Shown here in pieces: positions 42,921-54,144 of a stretch of DNA of 64,000 nucleotides (within the stretch, counting starts at the first letter, position 1; each line of letters begins with the position of its first letter). The stretch is from NCBI GenBank assembly GCA_900541835.1, contig UQLL01000006.1:29300-93299 (forward strand), written 5' to 3'. A model generated the notes under the pieces. The model saw nothing but the letters and a program-made list of their open reading frames with translations. It searched no databases and was not told the DNA's origin. This DNA is from an uncultured Porphyromonadaceae bacterium (GTDB lineage Bacteria; Bacteroidota; Bacteroidia; Bacteroidales; Muribaculaceae). A program made the translations under genes and the position numbers.

Positions 42921-43364
42921 TTAGTTCATCTCGGGGAAAGCCCCTTTTACAGTTATACCCATGCTGCGTGCCGTGCCGGCGACCATGCGCATGGCCGATT
43001 CCACGGTGAAGCAGTTCAAGTCGGGCATCTTGTCTTCTGCAATGGCCTTTACCTGTTCCCAGGTTATCTCGGCCACCTTGGTGCGGTTGGGCTGTGCGGA
43101 ACCGCTCTTGATCTTGGCGGCCTCCTTAAGCTGAACTGCAACCGGGGGTGTCTTGACAACAAAGTCGAAGCTCTTGTCCGTATAGTAAGTGATTACTACA
43201 GGGAGGATCTTGCCGGCCTTGTCCTGGGTACGGGCATTGAATTGCTTGCAAAACTCCATGATGTTTATGCCCTTGGAGCCGAGGGCGGGACCTACCGGCG
43301 GCGAAGGGTTGGCAGCGCCACCCTTAATCTGCAGCTTGATCTGTCCAGCAATTTCTTTTGCCAT
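42921..43364 (-). CDS. rplK: 50S ribosomal protein L11
   Basis: Product of 147 aa. AGQIKLQIKGGAANPSPPVGPALGSKGINIMEFCKQFN start and TVESAMRMVAGTARSMGI end match L11. Part of the GTPase-associated centre. 66 bases after nusG. Confidence 0.99.
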   Translation of the reverse strand: MAKEIAGQIKLQIKGGAANPSPPVGPALGSKGINIMEFCKQFNARTQDKAGKILPVVITYYTDKSFDFVVKTPPVAVQLKEAAKIKSGSAQPNRTKVAEITWEQVKAIAEDKMPDLNCFTVESAMRMVAGTARSMGITVKGAFPEMN

Positions 43365-43430
43365 GGTTGATGATTATTAAACTTTGGTTTAAGCGGATTA
43401 CATGGTAAGACGCGCCTCGTAACCGGCGTG

Positions 43431-43985
43431 TCAGGCCAGCCTCTCCACTTGGGATGTTTCCAACTCCACATCGGTGGCGCGGCCAAAAATCTTGACCTCC
43501 ACCTTGAGCCTCTGGCGTTCGGCATTGATTTCCTTGACTTCGCCGGTCATTCCCGAGAAAGGTCCGAAAGTCACCTTCACGGATTCGCCGACGCGGAACT
43601 CTTCTGCCGTTTCGTCCACGGGCCGGTTGCCTTCGTCGATCTGTCCGAGCATATGCTTGACGTCCGACTCGTGCAGGGGCTGCGGGGCAGCACCCTTGTC
43701 GCGGCCACGAAGGAAGTCTATCACGTTGGTTGTGTTGCGGAGTTCGTAGATGACCTCGCCGGTCAGCTCTGCCTCCACAAACACATAACCCGAATAGACA
43801 AGGCGGTCCTTGAGAACCTTCTTGCCATTGCGGGTAGTGTAGACCTTCTCTGTGGGGATGAGCACCTGGAAGACGTGATCTCCCAAAGTAGAGTTCTTGA
43901 TGGCGGCATCAAGAACTTCTTTCACCTTGGCTTCTTTGCCTGAAATGGCACGCAGCACATACCATCTTTTCTCGAGTTTAGCCAT
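43431..43985 (-). CDS. nusG: Transcription termination/antitermination protein NusG
   Basis: Product of 184 aa. N-terminal NGN domain (RWYVLRAISGKEAKVKEVLD, YPGYVFVEA-like SGYVFVEAEL) and C-terminal KOW (VKVTFGPFSGMTGEVKEIN). Couples RNA polymerase to ribosome or Rho. 12 bases after secE. Confidence 0.98.
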   Translation of the reverse strand: MAKLEKRWYVLRAISGKEAKVKEVLDAAIKNSTLGDHVFQVLIPTEKVYTTRNGKKVLKDRLVYSGYVFVEAELTGEVIYELRNTTNVIDFLRGRDKGAAPQPLHESDVKHMLGQIDEGNRPVDETAEEFRVGESVKVTFGPFSGMTGEVKEINAERQRLKVEVKIFGRATDVELETSQVERLA

Positions 43986-43997
43986 TGGTGATTATGC

Positions 43998-44186
43998 TTA
44001 TCCGACACTGTAGACGACCTCCATGAGGAGCTCAAAAATCTTATCGACAGCCCAGATGAATACCGCCAGTATGATGGAAGCAATCAATACCAGCACCGCG
44101 CTGTTGATAAGCTGTTTTTGAGTTGGCCAAGAAACCTTATAGACGAGTTCGTTATAAGATTCCTTAATGTCCTGTATCAGTTTCAT
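43998..44186 (-). CDS. secE: Preprotein translocase subunit SecE
   Basis: Product of 62 aa, one membrane helix (LINSAVLVLIASIILAVFIW) after the conserved ESYNELVYKVSWPTQKQ amphipathic helix. Part of the SecYEG channel in the inner membrane. Directly after tRNA-Trp. Confidence 0.97.
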   Translation of the reverse strand: MKLIQDIKESYNELVYKVSWPTQKQLINSAVLVLIASIILAVFIWAVDKIFELLMEVVYSVG

Positions 44187-44202
44187 TTCTTTATTTGGTT
44201 GG

Positions 44203-44275
44203 CACGGGAAGAGAGGCTCGAACTCCCGACACCTGGTTTTGGAGACCAGTGCTCTACCGACTGAGCTATTCCCGT
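44203..44275 (-). tRNA. tRNA-Trp (CCA)
   Basis: Acceptor ACGGGAA/TTCCCGT, anticodon stem CTGGT/ACCAG with loop CTCCAAA (anticodon CCA). CCA 3' end is encoded (44200-44202). Between tuf and secE, as in many bacteria. Confidence 0.97.
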
Positions 44276-44279
44276 AAGT

Positions 44280-44313
44280 AAGGGCTTTCCAACGTCATGG
44301 CCGGAAAGCCCTT
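44280..44313. terminator. Hairpin between tuf and tRNA-Trp
   Basis: Perfect 11-bp stem AAGGGCTTTCC/GGAAAGCCCTT, 12-base loop. No T-run on the minus strand, so it may be a partial terminator or a processing site for tRNA-Trp release. Confidence 0.65.
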
Positions 44314-44360
44314 GTTATTTTCGGCTGCAAGTCAAGGACTTGCCAGTGGCTGACTTTTGA

Positions 44361-45548
<1,188 letters not shown>

Positions 45549-45661
45549 AGTATGTTGGTGGTGTTTGTTTTATGCCTTTCGGTAGAAGAGAGAGGTTTTT
45601 CTCAACAAAGAGAAGCTTTCTCTTAAAAGAGAAGCCTTCCCTTAATGGTCGAAAAAGCTGG

Positions 45662-45733
<72 letters not shown>

Positions 45734-45744
45734 AATCTATCTGG

Positions 45745-45817
45745 AGCGGAAGACGAGGTTCGAACTCGCGACCCTTAGCTTGGAAGGCTAATGCTCTACC
45801 AACTGAGCTACTTCCGC
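45745..45817 (-). tRNA. tRNA-Gly (TCC)
   Basis: Acceptor GCGGAAG/CTTCCGC, anticodon stem TTAGC/GCTAA, loop CTTCCAA (anticodon TCC). CCA encoded at 45742-45744. Confidence 0.96.
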
Positions 45818-45837
45818 ATCTCCCTGCTTGCAGAGTG

Positions 45838-45920
45838 TGGGCGAAGATGGATTCGAACCACCGAAGGTATAAACCAGCAGATTTACAGTCTGCCCCATTT
45901 GGCCACTCTGGTATTCGCCC
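45838..45920 (-). tRNA. tRNA-Tyr (GTA)
   Basis: 83 bases with a long variable arm (class II). Acceptor GGGCGAA/TTCGCCC, anticodon loop with GTA between CAGACT and AATCTG. No encoded CCA. First gene of the tRNA-tuf transcript. Confidence 0.95.
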
Positions 45921-45984
45921 TTACCGAGACCGACCGGCTGGCCTCTCTTGGCCGCCTGCGAGGGTCGTTTCTCATTTCCGAGTG

Positions 45985-46016
45985 CAAAGTTAAGCACTTT
46001 TTCGTTACCCACCAAA
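45985..46016 (-). promoter_or_regulatory. Promoter of the tRNA-Tyr...tuf...rpoBC unit
   Basis: On the minus strand: -33 TTTG (46013-46016), 20 bases, -7 TAACTTTG (45985-45992), 65 bases upstream of tRNA-Tyr. Full consensus match. Confidence 0.85.
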
Positions 46017-46258
46017 TGTTTTCATGTGAAAAATTCGGAATTTTCCCTCCAAATTTACAACGCATCGCCATAAGTCCTTAATTGGCAACCGCATAGCCGT
46101 ATGAAAATTTTTTTCTCGCCACAGTAATTTTTTATGGTCGCCCTCAAAAACCGTCCGAAGGTGATGACGAGATGGCAAGACCTGAGCCGGAGGCCTCTTG
46201 CATCTTCAGCCATATGCATTCTTGATGTCAACCACCGATTTTGTCCTTGAAATTGCGT

Positions 46259-46291
46259 GCCGGGGTCCGAACAGTGAAATCGGGCCCCGGC
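46259..46291 (-). terminator. Hairpin after glmS
   Basis: 11-bp stem GCCGGGGTCCG/CGGGCCCCGGC with one G-T pair, 18 bases past the glmS stop. T-run weak. Confidence 0.55.
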
Positions 46292-46309
46292 GCTTCATGT
46301 GGGTCGGTA

Positions 46310-48154
<1,845 letters not shown>

Positions 48155-48229
48155 ATTATAATTAGCTGTGGTGGTTTTACAAAAGACCCATTGCCGGAAC
48201 AAAAACCGGTGTACTTGTCTTTAGACCCG

Positions 48230-48261
48230 CAAAGTTAATACAAATCCCGTCAAATTTCAAA
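48230..48261 (-). promoter_or_regulatory. Promoter of glmS
   Basis: Minus strand: TTTG (48258-48261), 20 bases, TAACTTTG (48230-48237), 76 bases before the start codon. Confidence 0.8.
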
Positions 48262-48287
48262 TCGACTATCCGAAACGCTCATAAACG

Positions 48288-48413
48288 TCATCCAAGCGGC
48301 AGATGCTCGTCGGGAGTGTGCGACAGGTCGGAATGGACGGGGCCCGCTTGCGATGTCGCCACCACGCCGGCAACCACGGACAGCGGCAGCAGGCTGTAGT
48401 AAACTTTCCTCAT
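48288..48413 (-). CDS. Small secreted-peptide candidate (41 aa)
   Basis: A 41-codon frame, ATG 48411-48413 to TGA 48288-48290. The first 23 residues form a near-ideal signal peptide: MRKVYYSLLPLSVVAGVVAT then SQA, cleavage likely after SQA. That would leave a short mature peptide GPVHSDLSHTPDEHLPLG. It has its own promoter with full spacing (TTTG 48538-48541, 20 bases, TGACTTTG 48510-48517) on the same strand. No family recognised. Transcription into glmS is possible, since the glmS promoter lies 27 bases beyond the stop. Not proven to be translated. Confidence 0.55.
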   Translation of the reverse strand: MRKVYYSLLPLSVVAGVVATSQAGPVHSDLSHTPDEHLPLG

Positions 48414-48509
48414 ACGCTGAATTACGCCATATGTTCTGATTAGGGTCCTTTTCGTGTCATGATACCTGGCAACAGCGCCTTATCGGCACAATCATTCGGC
48501 CATATGACG

Positions 48510-48541
48510 CAAAGTCACAAAATAATTCTTAATGACGCAAA
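48510..48541 (-). promoter_or_regulatory. Promoter of the small secreted-peptide candidate
   Basis: Minus strand: TTTG (48538-48541), exactly 20 bases, TGACTTTG (48510-48517), differing from TAnnTTTG at one base. Leader of about 95 bases. Confidence 0.6.
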
Positions 48542-48606
48542 TTACTTTCGACTTTCAGTGCAAAAAAATGTGGTATGGGATGGAGTGCAAGGAATGGGAA
48601 TTTTTG

Positions 48607-48614
48607 TAACTTTG
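48607..48614 (+). promoter_or_regulatory. -7 element (TAACTTTG) of the rseC-rnf operon
   Basis: Perfect -7 consensus 48 bases before the rseC-like start codon. No clear -33 TTTG at 20 bases upstream. Confidence 0.65.
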
Positions 48615-48662
48615 CACTCTAAATGGCCGGGTAGCCGCATAGGCCCCCCAGGCCGGGAAGAA

Positions 48663-49130
48663 ATGAAAAATCAAGAAGCTGAAAAGAGCAAAAAGACGGT
48701 AGACGAGATTGTCCATCGGGCGCTGGTGACACAGGTCGGCGGTGGCTATGCCCGCGTGCGTATCTCAGACCAGGCGGAGTGCAAGGGCTGCGCAGCCGCA
48801 TCGCTGTGCGGCATCGGCGACAAGGGCAGCGAGCCGCTCGACGTCCAGGTGCCGACAGGAATGCGTGTGCGCCCGGGCGACCATGTGGAAATTGCCGGGA
48901 CCGAAAGGCTGCACCAGAAAGCCATCCGATTGCTCACCGTCTACCCCACCCTGGCCATAATAGCCGTCATGGTGGGCATGTATCTGCTGACCGGCAACGA
49001 GCTGGCAGCCGCACTATCGGCCATGGGCGTGATGGCGACGCTTTGTGTCATCCTGTACCTTTGCCGCGGACGCATCGCGCACGAGTTTGTGTTCACCCTC
49101 AAGCGAGTGCTGACCGCGGACAACCAATAA
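48663..49130 (+). CDS. RseC/MucC-family protein
   Basis: Product of 155 aa from ATG 48663. N-terminal cysteine cluster SDQAECKGCAAASLCGIG fits the RseC family. Two membrane helices follow (YPTLAIIAVMVGMYLLTG and ALSAMGVMATLCVILYLC). In other bacteria RseC relates to SoxR reduction or sigma-E control and often sits beside the Rnf/Rsx genes. Here it is the first gene of the rnf operon, four bases before rnfB, which suggests a role in the Rnf complex or in its redox link. Confidence 0.88.
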   Translation: MKNQEAEKSKKTVDEIVHRALVTQVGGGYARVRISDQAECKGCAAASLCGIGDKGSEPLDVQVPTGMRVRPGDHVEIAGTERLHQKAIRLLTVYPTLAIIAVMVGMYLLTGNELAAALSAMGVMATLCVILYLCRGRIAHEFVFTLKRVLTADNQ

Positions 49131-49134
49131 CGAT

Positions 49135-49956
49135 ATGAGTGTAATCTGGATTGCGATACTTCTGATGGCCGCCATCGGGCTAGTGGCGGCGGTGCTGCTT
49201 TACGTGGCGGCCAAGAAGTTCTATGTTTACGAGGACCCGCGCATCGCCCAGGTAGAGGAGCTGCTGCCCGGCGCCAACTGCGGCAGCTGCGGCTACAGCG
49301 GATGCCACGCCTTCGCGGTGGCCTGCTGCAGCGCCAAGAGCCTGGAGAACATGAACTGCCCGGGAGCCTCTGGCTCCATGCCCCGCATCGGCGAGATAGT
49401 GGGCCTTGCCGCCGGCAAGGTGGAACCGAAGGTGGCCGTGCTTGCCTGCGACGGCGCCTGCTCGCTGCGCCCAGTGACATCTGCCTACGAGGGTACACGC
49501 AGCTGCGCCCTGGAGGCGAGTGTCTATTCCGGCACCACCGCCTGCGCCTACGGATGCCTGGGCTGCGGCGACTGCGTGGAGTCATGCCCCTACGATGCCC
49601 TGGCAATCGACCCGGACACAGGCCTTCCCGCCGTCGACTTCAACAAGTGCGTGGGCTGCGGCCGCTGCGTCGACGCCTGTCCGCGCCATCTCATGCAGCT
49701 CGTGCCAAAGCGCAAGCCGCTGGTGTACGTGGCCTGCAGCAACCACGACAAGGGCGGCGTGGCAATGAAAGAGTGCGAAGTGGCCTGCATCGGCTGCGGC
49801 AAGTGCATGCGCGTATGCCCGTCGAAAGCGGTTACCGTCAAGGACTTCGTGGCACATATCGACCAGACGGCCTGCACAGCCTGCGGAACCTGCCTGGAGG
49901 CCTGTCCGAGAAAGAGCATCCTGAGTAACGAACCTATAAATCCCGAACAGGCGTGA
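49135..49956 (+). CDS. rnfB: Rnf complex subunit RnfB
   Basis: Product of 273 aa. One N-terminal membrane helix, then the GANCGSCGYSGCHAFAVACC...NCPG cluster motif, then four ferredoxin-type CxxCxxCxxxC motifs: CLGCGDCVESC, CVGCGRCVDAC, CIGCGKCMRVC, CTACGTCLEAC. The enterobacterial protein has two. Passes electrons from ferredoxin into the membrane complex. The last four bases overlap rnfC. Confidence 0.96.
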   Translation: MSVIWIAILLMAAIGLVAAVLLYVAAKKFYVYEDPRIAQVEELLPGANCGSCGYSGCHAFAVACCSAKSLENMNCPGASGSMPRIGEIVGLAAGKVEPKVAVLACDGACSLRPVTSAYEGTRSCALEASVYSGTTACAYGCLGCGDCVESCPYDALAIDPDTGLPAVDFNKCVGCGRCVDACPRHLMQLVPKRKPLVYVACSNHDKGGVAMKECEVACIGCGKCMRVCPSKAVTVKDFVAHIDQTACTACGTCLEACPRKSILSNEPINPEQA

Positions 49957-51272
49957 ATACTTTCAAGATAGGCGGCATACACCCCAATCCCGAGAAACAG
50001 ACTTCCGGAGCGCAGCACCCCATCACCGCCATCTCCCGGCCCGCGCAGCTCACGCTGCTGCTCGGCCAGGGCATCGGCAAGCCGGCCAGGCCCGTCGTCA
50101 AGGCCGGAGACGAGGTGGTGCGCGGCCAGCTCATAGCCGAGGCCGACGGGCCCATAAGCGCCAACCTGCACGCACCCCTCAGCGGCAAGGTCCACAAGCT
50201 CGCCAAGGTGCGCGACATGCAGGGCTACTGGAAAGACGCTATTATATTAGATGTGTCGGCCGACGCCGCAGTGGTCGATTTTCCCTCCCGCACCGAGGAA
50301 GAAATAGCCACACTCTCCGGCAAAGATATTGTTGAGGAAGTTCGCCGGGCCGGCATCGTGGGCCTGGGTGGCGCCGCCTTCCCGACGGCCGTCAAGCTCA
50401 CCCCCCCGCCCGATATGCCCGTCGACACCGTCATCCTCAACGGCGCCGAGTGCGAACCCTACCTCACCTGCGACGACCGGCTGATGTGCGAGCGTGCCAC
50501 CGGCATCCTGCGCGGCGCAGAGCTGCTAATGCGTGCCGTGGGCGTCAGCCGCTGCCTGGTGGGCATAGAGCACAACAAGCCCGAAGCCATCAAGGCCCTG
50601 ACCCGCGCCGCAGAGTCCTTCACCGGCATCGAGATCGTGCCCCTGCGCACCAAGTACCCCCAGGGTGGCGAGAAGCAGCTCATCGAAGCCCTCACAGGCC
50701 GCCAGGTGCCCTCGGGCAAGCTCCCTGCGGCCGTCGGCTGCATCGTCGACAACGTGGCCTCTGCCTACGCAGTCTACGAGGCCGTATGGCTCCGCAAGCC
50801 CCTGATAGAGCGCGTGGTGACGGTCACCGGCCACGGCCTGGAACTGCCCGGCAACTACCTCGTGCCACTCGGCACCAGCCTGGCGCACCTGCTCGAAGGG
50901 TGCGTGTGGGACGACTCCACCAATGCCGAGGTGATAGCCGGAGGTCCCATGATGGGCCGCTCCGTAAGCTGTCTCGACGCCCCGGTGCAGAAGGCCACGT
51001 CGGGCCTGCTGACAATGGACGCCACCATGAACAAGCGCCGCCCGGAACAACCCTGCATCCGCTGCGGACGCTGCATGCACGGCTGCCCCATGGGCCTCGA
51101 GCCTTTCCTGCTGCTGGCCATGTCCCGCAAACGAATGTGGCAGGAGATGAAGGACAACTTCGCACTGGACTGCATCGAATGCGGTTCCTGCAGCTGGTCG
51201 TGCCCGGCATACAAGCCGCTGCTCGACTTCATCAAGATCGGTAAAATGGAAATCCGCAAGCGCAAACTCTGA
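49953..51272 (+). CDS. rnfC: Rnf complex subunit RnfC
   Basis: Product of 439 aa, GTG start overlapping rnfB. NADH/FMN-binding part (GLGGAAFPTAVKL, GAECEPYLTCDDRLM) and two [4Fe-4S] motifs (CIRCGRCMHGCP, CIECGSCSWSCP). NAD-side subunit of the ion-pumping Rnf complex. 16 bases before rnfD. Confidence 0.97.
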   Translation: MNTFKIGGIHPNPEKQTSGAQHPITAISRPAQLTLLLGQGIGKPARPVVKAGDEVVRGQLIAEADGPISANLHAPLSGKVHKLAKVRDMQGYWKDAIILDVSADAAVVDFPSRTEEEIATLSGKDIVEEVRRAGIVGLGGAAFPTAVKLTPPPDMPVDTVILNGAECEPYLTCDDRLMCERATGILRGAELLMRAVGVSRCLVGIEHNKPEAIKALTRAAESFTGIEIVPLRTKYPQGGEKQLIEALTGRQVPSGKLPAAVGCIVDNVASAYAVYEAVWLRKPLIERVVTVTGHGLELPGNYLVPLGTSLAHLLEGCVWDDSTNAEVIAGGPMMGRSVSCLDAPVQKATSGLLTMDATMNKRRPEQPCIRCGRCMHGCPMGLEPFLLLAMSRKRMWQEMKDNFALDCIECGSCSWSCPAYKPLLDFIKIGKMEIRKRKL

Positions 51273-51288
51273 TACGCATAGACTCTAT

Positions 51289-52278
51289 ATGGAGCAAAAA
51301 CTGACAATAAGCACGTCGCCGCACGACCACTCCCGCTGGAGCGTGCAGCGGTGCATGTGGAACGTGGTGATAGCGCTGCTGCCCACCGCCGCCGTAGGCA
51401 TCTGGGTGTTCGGTCTGCCGGCCCTCTGGACGCTGCTGCTCAGCATCGGCGGCTGCCTGGCGGCCGAATGGCTCATCGACCTCTGGATGGGGCGCAAGTG
51501 CACCATTTCTGACGGCTCGGCGCTGATTACCGGCATCCTGCTGGCCTGCAACCTGCCGGCCATACTCCCCTGGTGGATGGTGCTGATAGGTGCCATCGTG
51601 GCCATCGGCATCGGCAAGATGAGCTTCGGCGGCCTGGGCACCAACATCTGGAACCCGGCGCTGGTGGGACGCGTCTTCCTGCTCGTCTCATTCCCCGCCG
51701 CCATGACCACCTGGCCCTCTGGCGTACACGCCGGCATACAGGCCGTCAGCGGCGCATCGCACCAGGTCGACGCCTCCAGCGGCGCCACATTCCTGGCGCA
51801 GTACAACGCAGACTGGGCCGCCCACACCCAGGTGCACGTCGACCTCATGAACCTGCTCACGGGCCAGATGAACGGCTCCCTGGGCGAAGTAGGCGCCATC
51901 GCCATCCTCGCAGGCCTGGCGTGGCTGCTGCTCACGCGCGTCATCACCTGGCACATCCCAGTGGCCGTGCTCGCAGGCGCCGCAGGACTCAGCGCCGCAC
52001 TCGGCTGCAATCCCCTCTACGACCTGCTCAGCGGCGGCCTGCTCCTCGGCGCCGTCTTCATGGCCACCGACTACGTCACCTCCCCCACCACACATAAGGG
52101 CCAGATCATCTACGGACTGATGATCGGCTTCCTGACCATCATCATCCGCCGCTTCGGCTCGTACCCCGAGGGCATGAGCTTCGCCATCCTGCTGATGAAC
52201 AGCGCCACGCCCCTCATCAACCACTACTGCAAGCCCCGCCGATACGGCCACGGGCGCCGAAAGGAGGTGCGCGCATGA
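51289..52278 (+). CDS. rnfD: Rnf complex subunit RnfD
   Basis: Product of 329 aa, polytopic. The covalent FMN site is the SSGATFL motif (SGAT). Inner-membrane ion-channel subunit related to NqrB. Overlaps rnfG by four bases. Confidence 0.97.
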   Translation: MEQKLTISTSPHDHSRWSVQRCMWNVVIALLPTAAVGIWVFGLPALWTLLLSIGGCLAAEWLIDLWMGRKCTISDGSALITGILLACNLPAILPWWMVLIGAIVAIGIGKMSFGGLGTNIWNPALVGRVFLLVSFPAAMTTWPSGVHAGIQAVSGASHQVDASSGATFLAQYNADWAAHTQVHVDLMNLLTGQMNGSLGEVGAIAILAGLAWLLLTRVITWHIPVAVLAGAAGLSAALGCNPLYDLLSGGLLLGAVFMATDYVTSPTTHKGQIIYGLMIGFLTIIIRRFGSYPEGMSFAILLMNSATPLINHYCKPRRYGHGRRKEVRA

Positions 52279-52880
52279 AACGCCTCCCCTCCACCCTGCC
52301 CAACATGATTCTGTCGCTGGTGCTCATCACCGCCGTCGCCGGAGCCCTACTGGGACTCATGTACTCCATCACCAAGGACCCCATCGTCGCCCAGGCCAAG
52401 GAGGCCCAAGTGGCCGCCATCCGCCAGGTCGCCCCGCCATTCGACAATGACCCCGAGGCCATGGCCGACACCGTCGTCACCAAGCACCAGGTCACCTGCG
52501 TGGTATACCCTGCGCTCAAAGACGGCAAGCTCCGGGGCGCCGCCGTCAAGGCCACCACCAACGAGGGATTCAACGGCGAGGTCACCATCATGGTAGGTTT
52601 CGACGCCGACGGCACCGTGCGCGACTACCGCGTGCTGCACCAGGCCGAGACGCCTGGTCTCGGCGCCAAGATGGAAGACTGGTTCCGCGACCCCAAGGGA
52701 GACCGTTCCATCATCGGCAAGAACCCCGCCACAGTGCGTTTCTACGTCACCAAGGACACCGGGAAGCAGGGACAGGTCGACGGCATCACCGCCGCCACCA
52801 TCTCATCCCGCGCATTCCTCCGCGCCGTCCGCGACGCATACAAGACTTATAAATCATACTCCGAAAATCCGCAGCCATGA
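52275..52880 (+). CDS. rnfG: Rnf complex subunit RnfG
   Basis: Product of 201 aa with one N-terminal membrane helix and an FMN-binding domain (ETPGLGAKMEDWF). The covalent-flavin motif reads DGITAATISS; the usual form is (S/T)GAT, so the Gly is Ala but the Thr is kept. Overlaps rnfE by four bases. Confidence 0.95.
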   Translation: MKRLPSTLPNMILSLVLITAVAGALLGLMYSITKDPIVAQAKEAQVAAIRQVAPPFDNDPEAMADTVVTKHQVTCVVYPALKDGKLRGAAVKATTNEGFNGEVTIMVGFDADGTVRDYRVLHQAETPGLGAKMEDWFRDPKGDRSIIGKNPATVRFYVTKDTGKQGQVDGITAATISSRAFLRAVRDAYKTYKSYSENPQP

Positions 52881-53464
52881 GCAAGTGGAAACTCATATAT
52901 AACGGCATAGTGCCCGGCAACCCGGTCTTCGTACTGCTTCTTGGCATGTGCGCCACCCTCGGCACCACCTCGTCGGCCATGAACGGACTGATGATGGGCC
53001 TGGCTACCGCCGCCGTACTCGTCTGCAGCAACGCCGTCATATCCTCGGTGCGCAACCTCGTGCCCGACAAGGTCCACATTCCCGCCTACATCGTCATCAT
53101 CGCCACTTTCGTGACCCTTCTTCAGCTGGCCGTGAGCGCCTGGGCGCCCGCGCTGAACGCCTCCCTGGGCATCTTCATCCCCCTGATCGTGGTCAACTGC
53201 ATCCTGCTTGGGCGCGCCGAGGCCTTCGCCGGCAAACACGGTGTCGTCGACAGCATCTGCGACGGCCTCGGCTGCGGCATCGGCTTCATCCTCGCCCTCA
53301 CCCTGCTCGGCGGCACACGCGAGCTCCTCGGCACCGGCCGACTCTTCGGAGCCGAAGTCTTCGCCGAGGACTACGGCATGCTCGTCTTCGTGCTCGCCCC
53401 CGGTGCCTTCATCGCACTCGGATACCTCATCGCCATCGTAAACAAACTCCGCAAAAACGCCTAA
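52877..53464 (+). CDS. rnfE: Rnf complex subunit RnfE
   Basis: Product of 195 aa, about six membrane helices, with IPAYIVIIATFVT and FIPLIVVNCILLGRAEAFA typical of RnfE/NqrD. Seven bases before rnfA. Confidence 0.97.
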   Translation: MSKWKLIYNGIVPGNPVFVLLLGMCATLGTTSSAMNGLMMGLATAAVLVCSNAVISSVRNLVPDKVHIPAYIVIIATFVTLLQLAVSAWAPALNASLGIFIPLIVVNCILLGRAEAFAGKHGVVDSICDGLGCGIGFILALTLLGGTRELLGTGRLFGAEVFAEDYGMLVFVLAPGAFIALGYLIAIVNKLRKNA

Positions 53465-53471
53465 GTAAGCC

Positions 53472-54053
53472 ATGTTAGAGTACCTGTCAATCATCATCAC
53501 GGCTATATTCATCAACAATATAGTCCTGGCGCAGTTCCTCGGCATCTGCCCCTTTTTGGGCGTGAGCAAGCGCATCAGCTCGGCCGTGGGCATGGGCATG
53601 GCCGTGACGTTCGTCATCACCATCGCCACCACCGTCACCTGGCTGCTGCAGTACTTCGTCCTTACCCCCCTCGGGCTGGATTTCCTGCAGTCCATAGCCT
53701 TCATCCTCGTCATAGCCTTCCTGGTGCAGCTCCTGGAGATAGTCATGAAGAAGACCGTGCCGGCCATGTACCAGGCACTGGGCGTCTTCCTGCCCCTGAT
53801 CACCACCAACTGCGCCGTGCTCGGCGTGGCCATCCTCGTGGTGCAGAAAGGCTTCAACCTCATGGAGAGCATCACCTACGGAGTGGCCACCAGCATCGGC
53901 TTCACCCTGGCACTGTGGATCTTCGCCGGCATCCGCGAGCAGCTGGAGCTGAGCGACTCCCCCCGCGCCATGCGCGGCACGCCCCTGGCCCTGCTATGCG
54001 CCGGACTGCTCGCACTCGCCTTCATGGGCTTCTCCGGAATCAAGATCGGATAA
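53472..54053 (+). CDS. rnfA: Rnf complex subunit RnfA
   Basis: Product of 193 aa, six membrane helices, NNIVLAQFLGICPFLGVSK and LPLITTNCAVLGVA typical of RnfA/NqrE. Last gene of the operon; no strong terminator found after it. Confidence 0.97.
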   Translation: MLEYLSIIITAIFINNIVLAQFLGICPFLGVSKRISSAVGMGMAVTFVITIATTVTWLLQYFVLTPLGLDFLQSIAFILVIAFLVQLLEIVMKKTVPAMYQALGVFLPLITTNCAVLGVAILVVQKGFNLMESITYGVATSIGFTLALWIFAGIREQLELSDSPRAMRGTPLALLCAGLLALAFMGFSGIKIG

Positions 54054-54144
54054 CCGAATATCCCACGATAAATATTTACCGTCATCAGAAAAATTGCCTC
54101 AAGTCCGAACAACCCTGCCCCACTCCGTCGCCCCGCGCTTTTGA

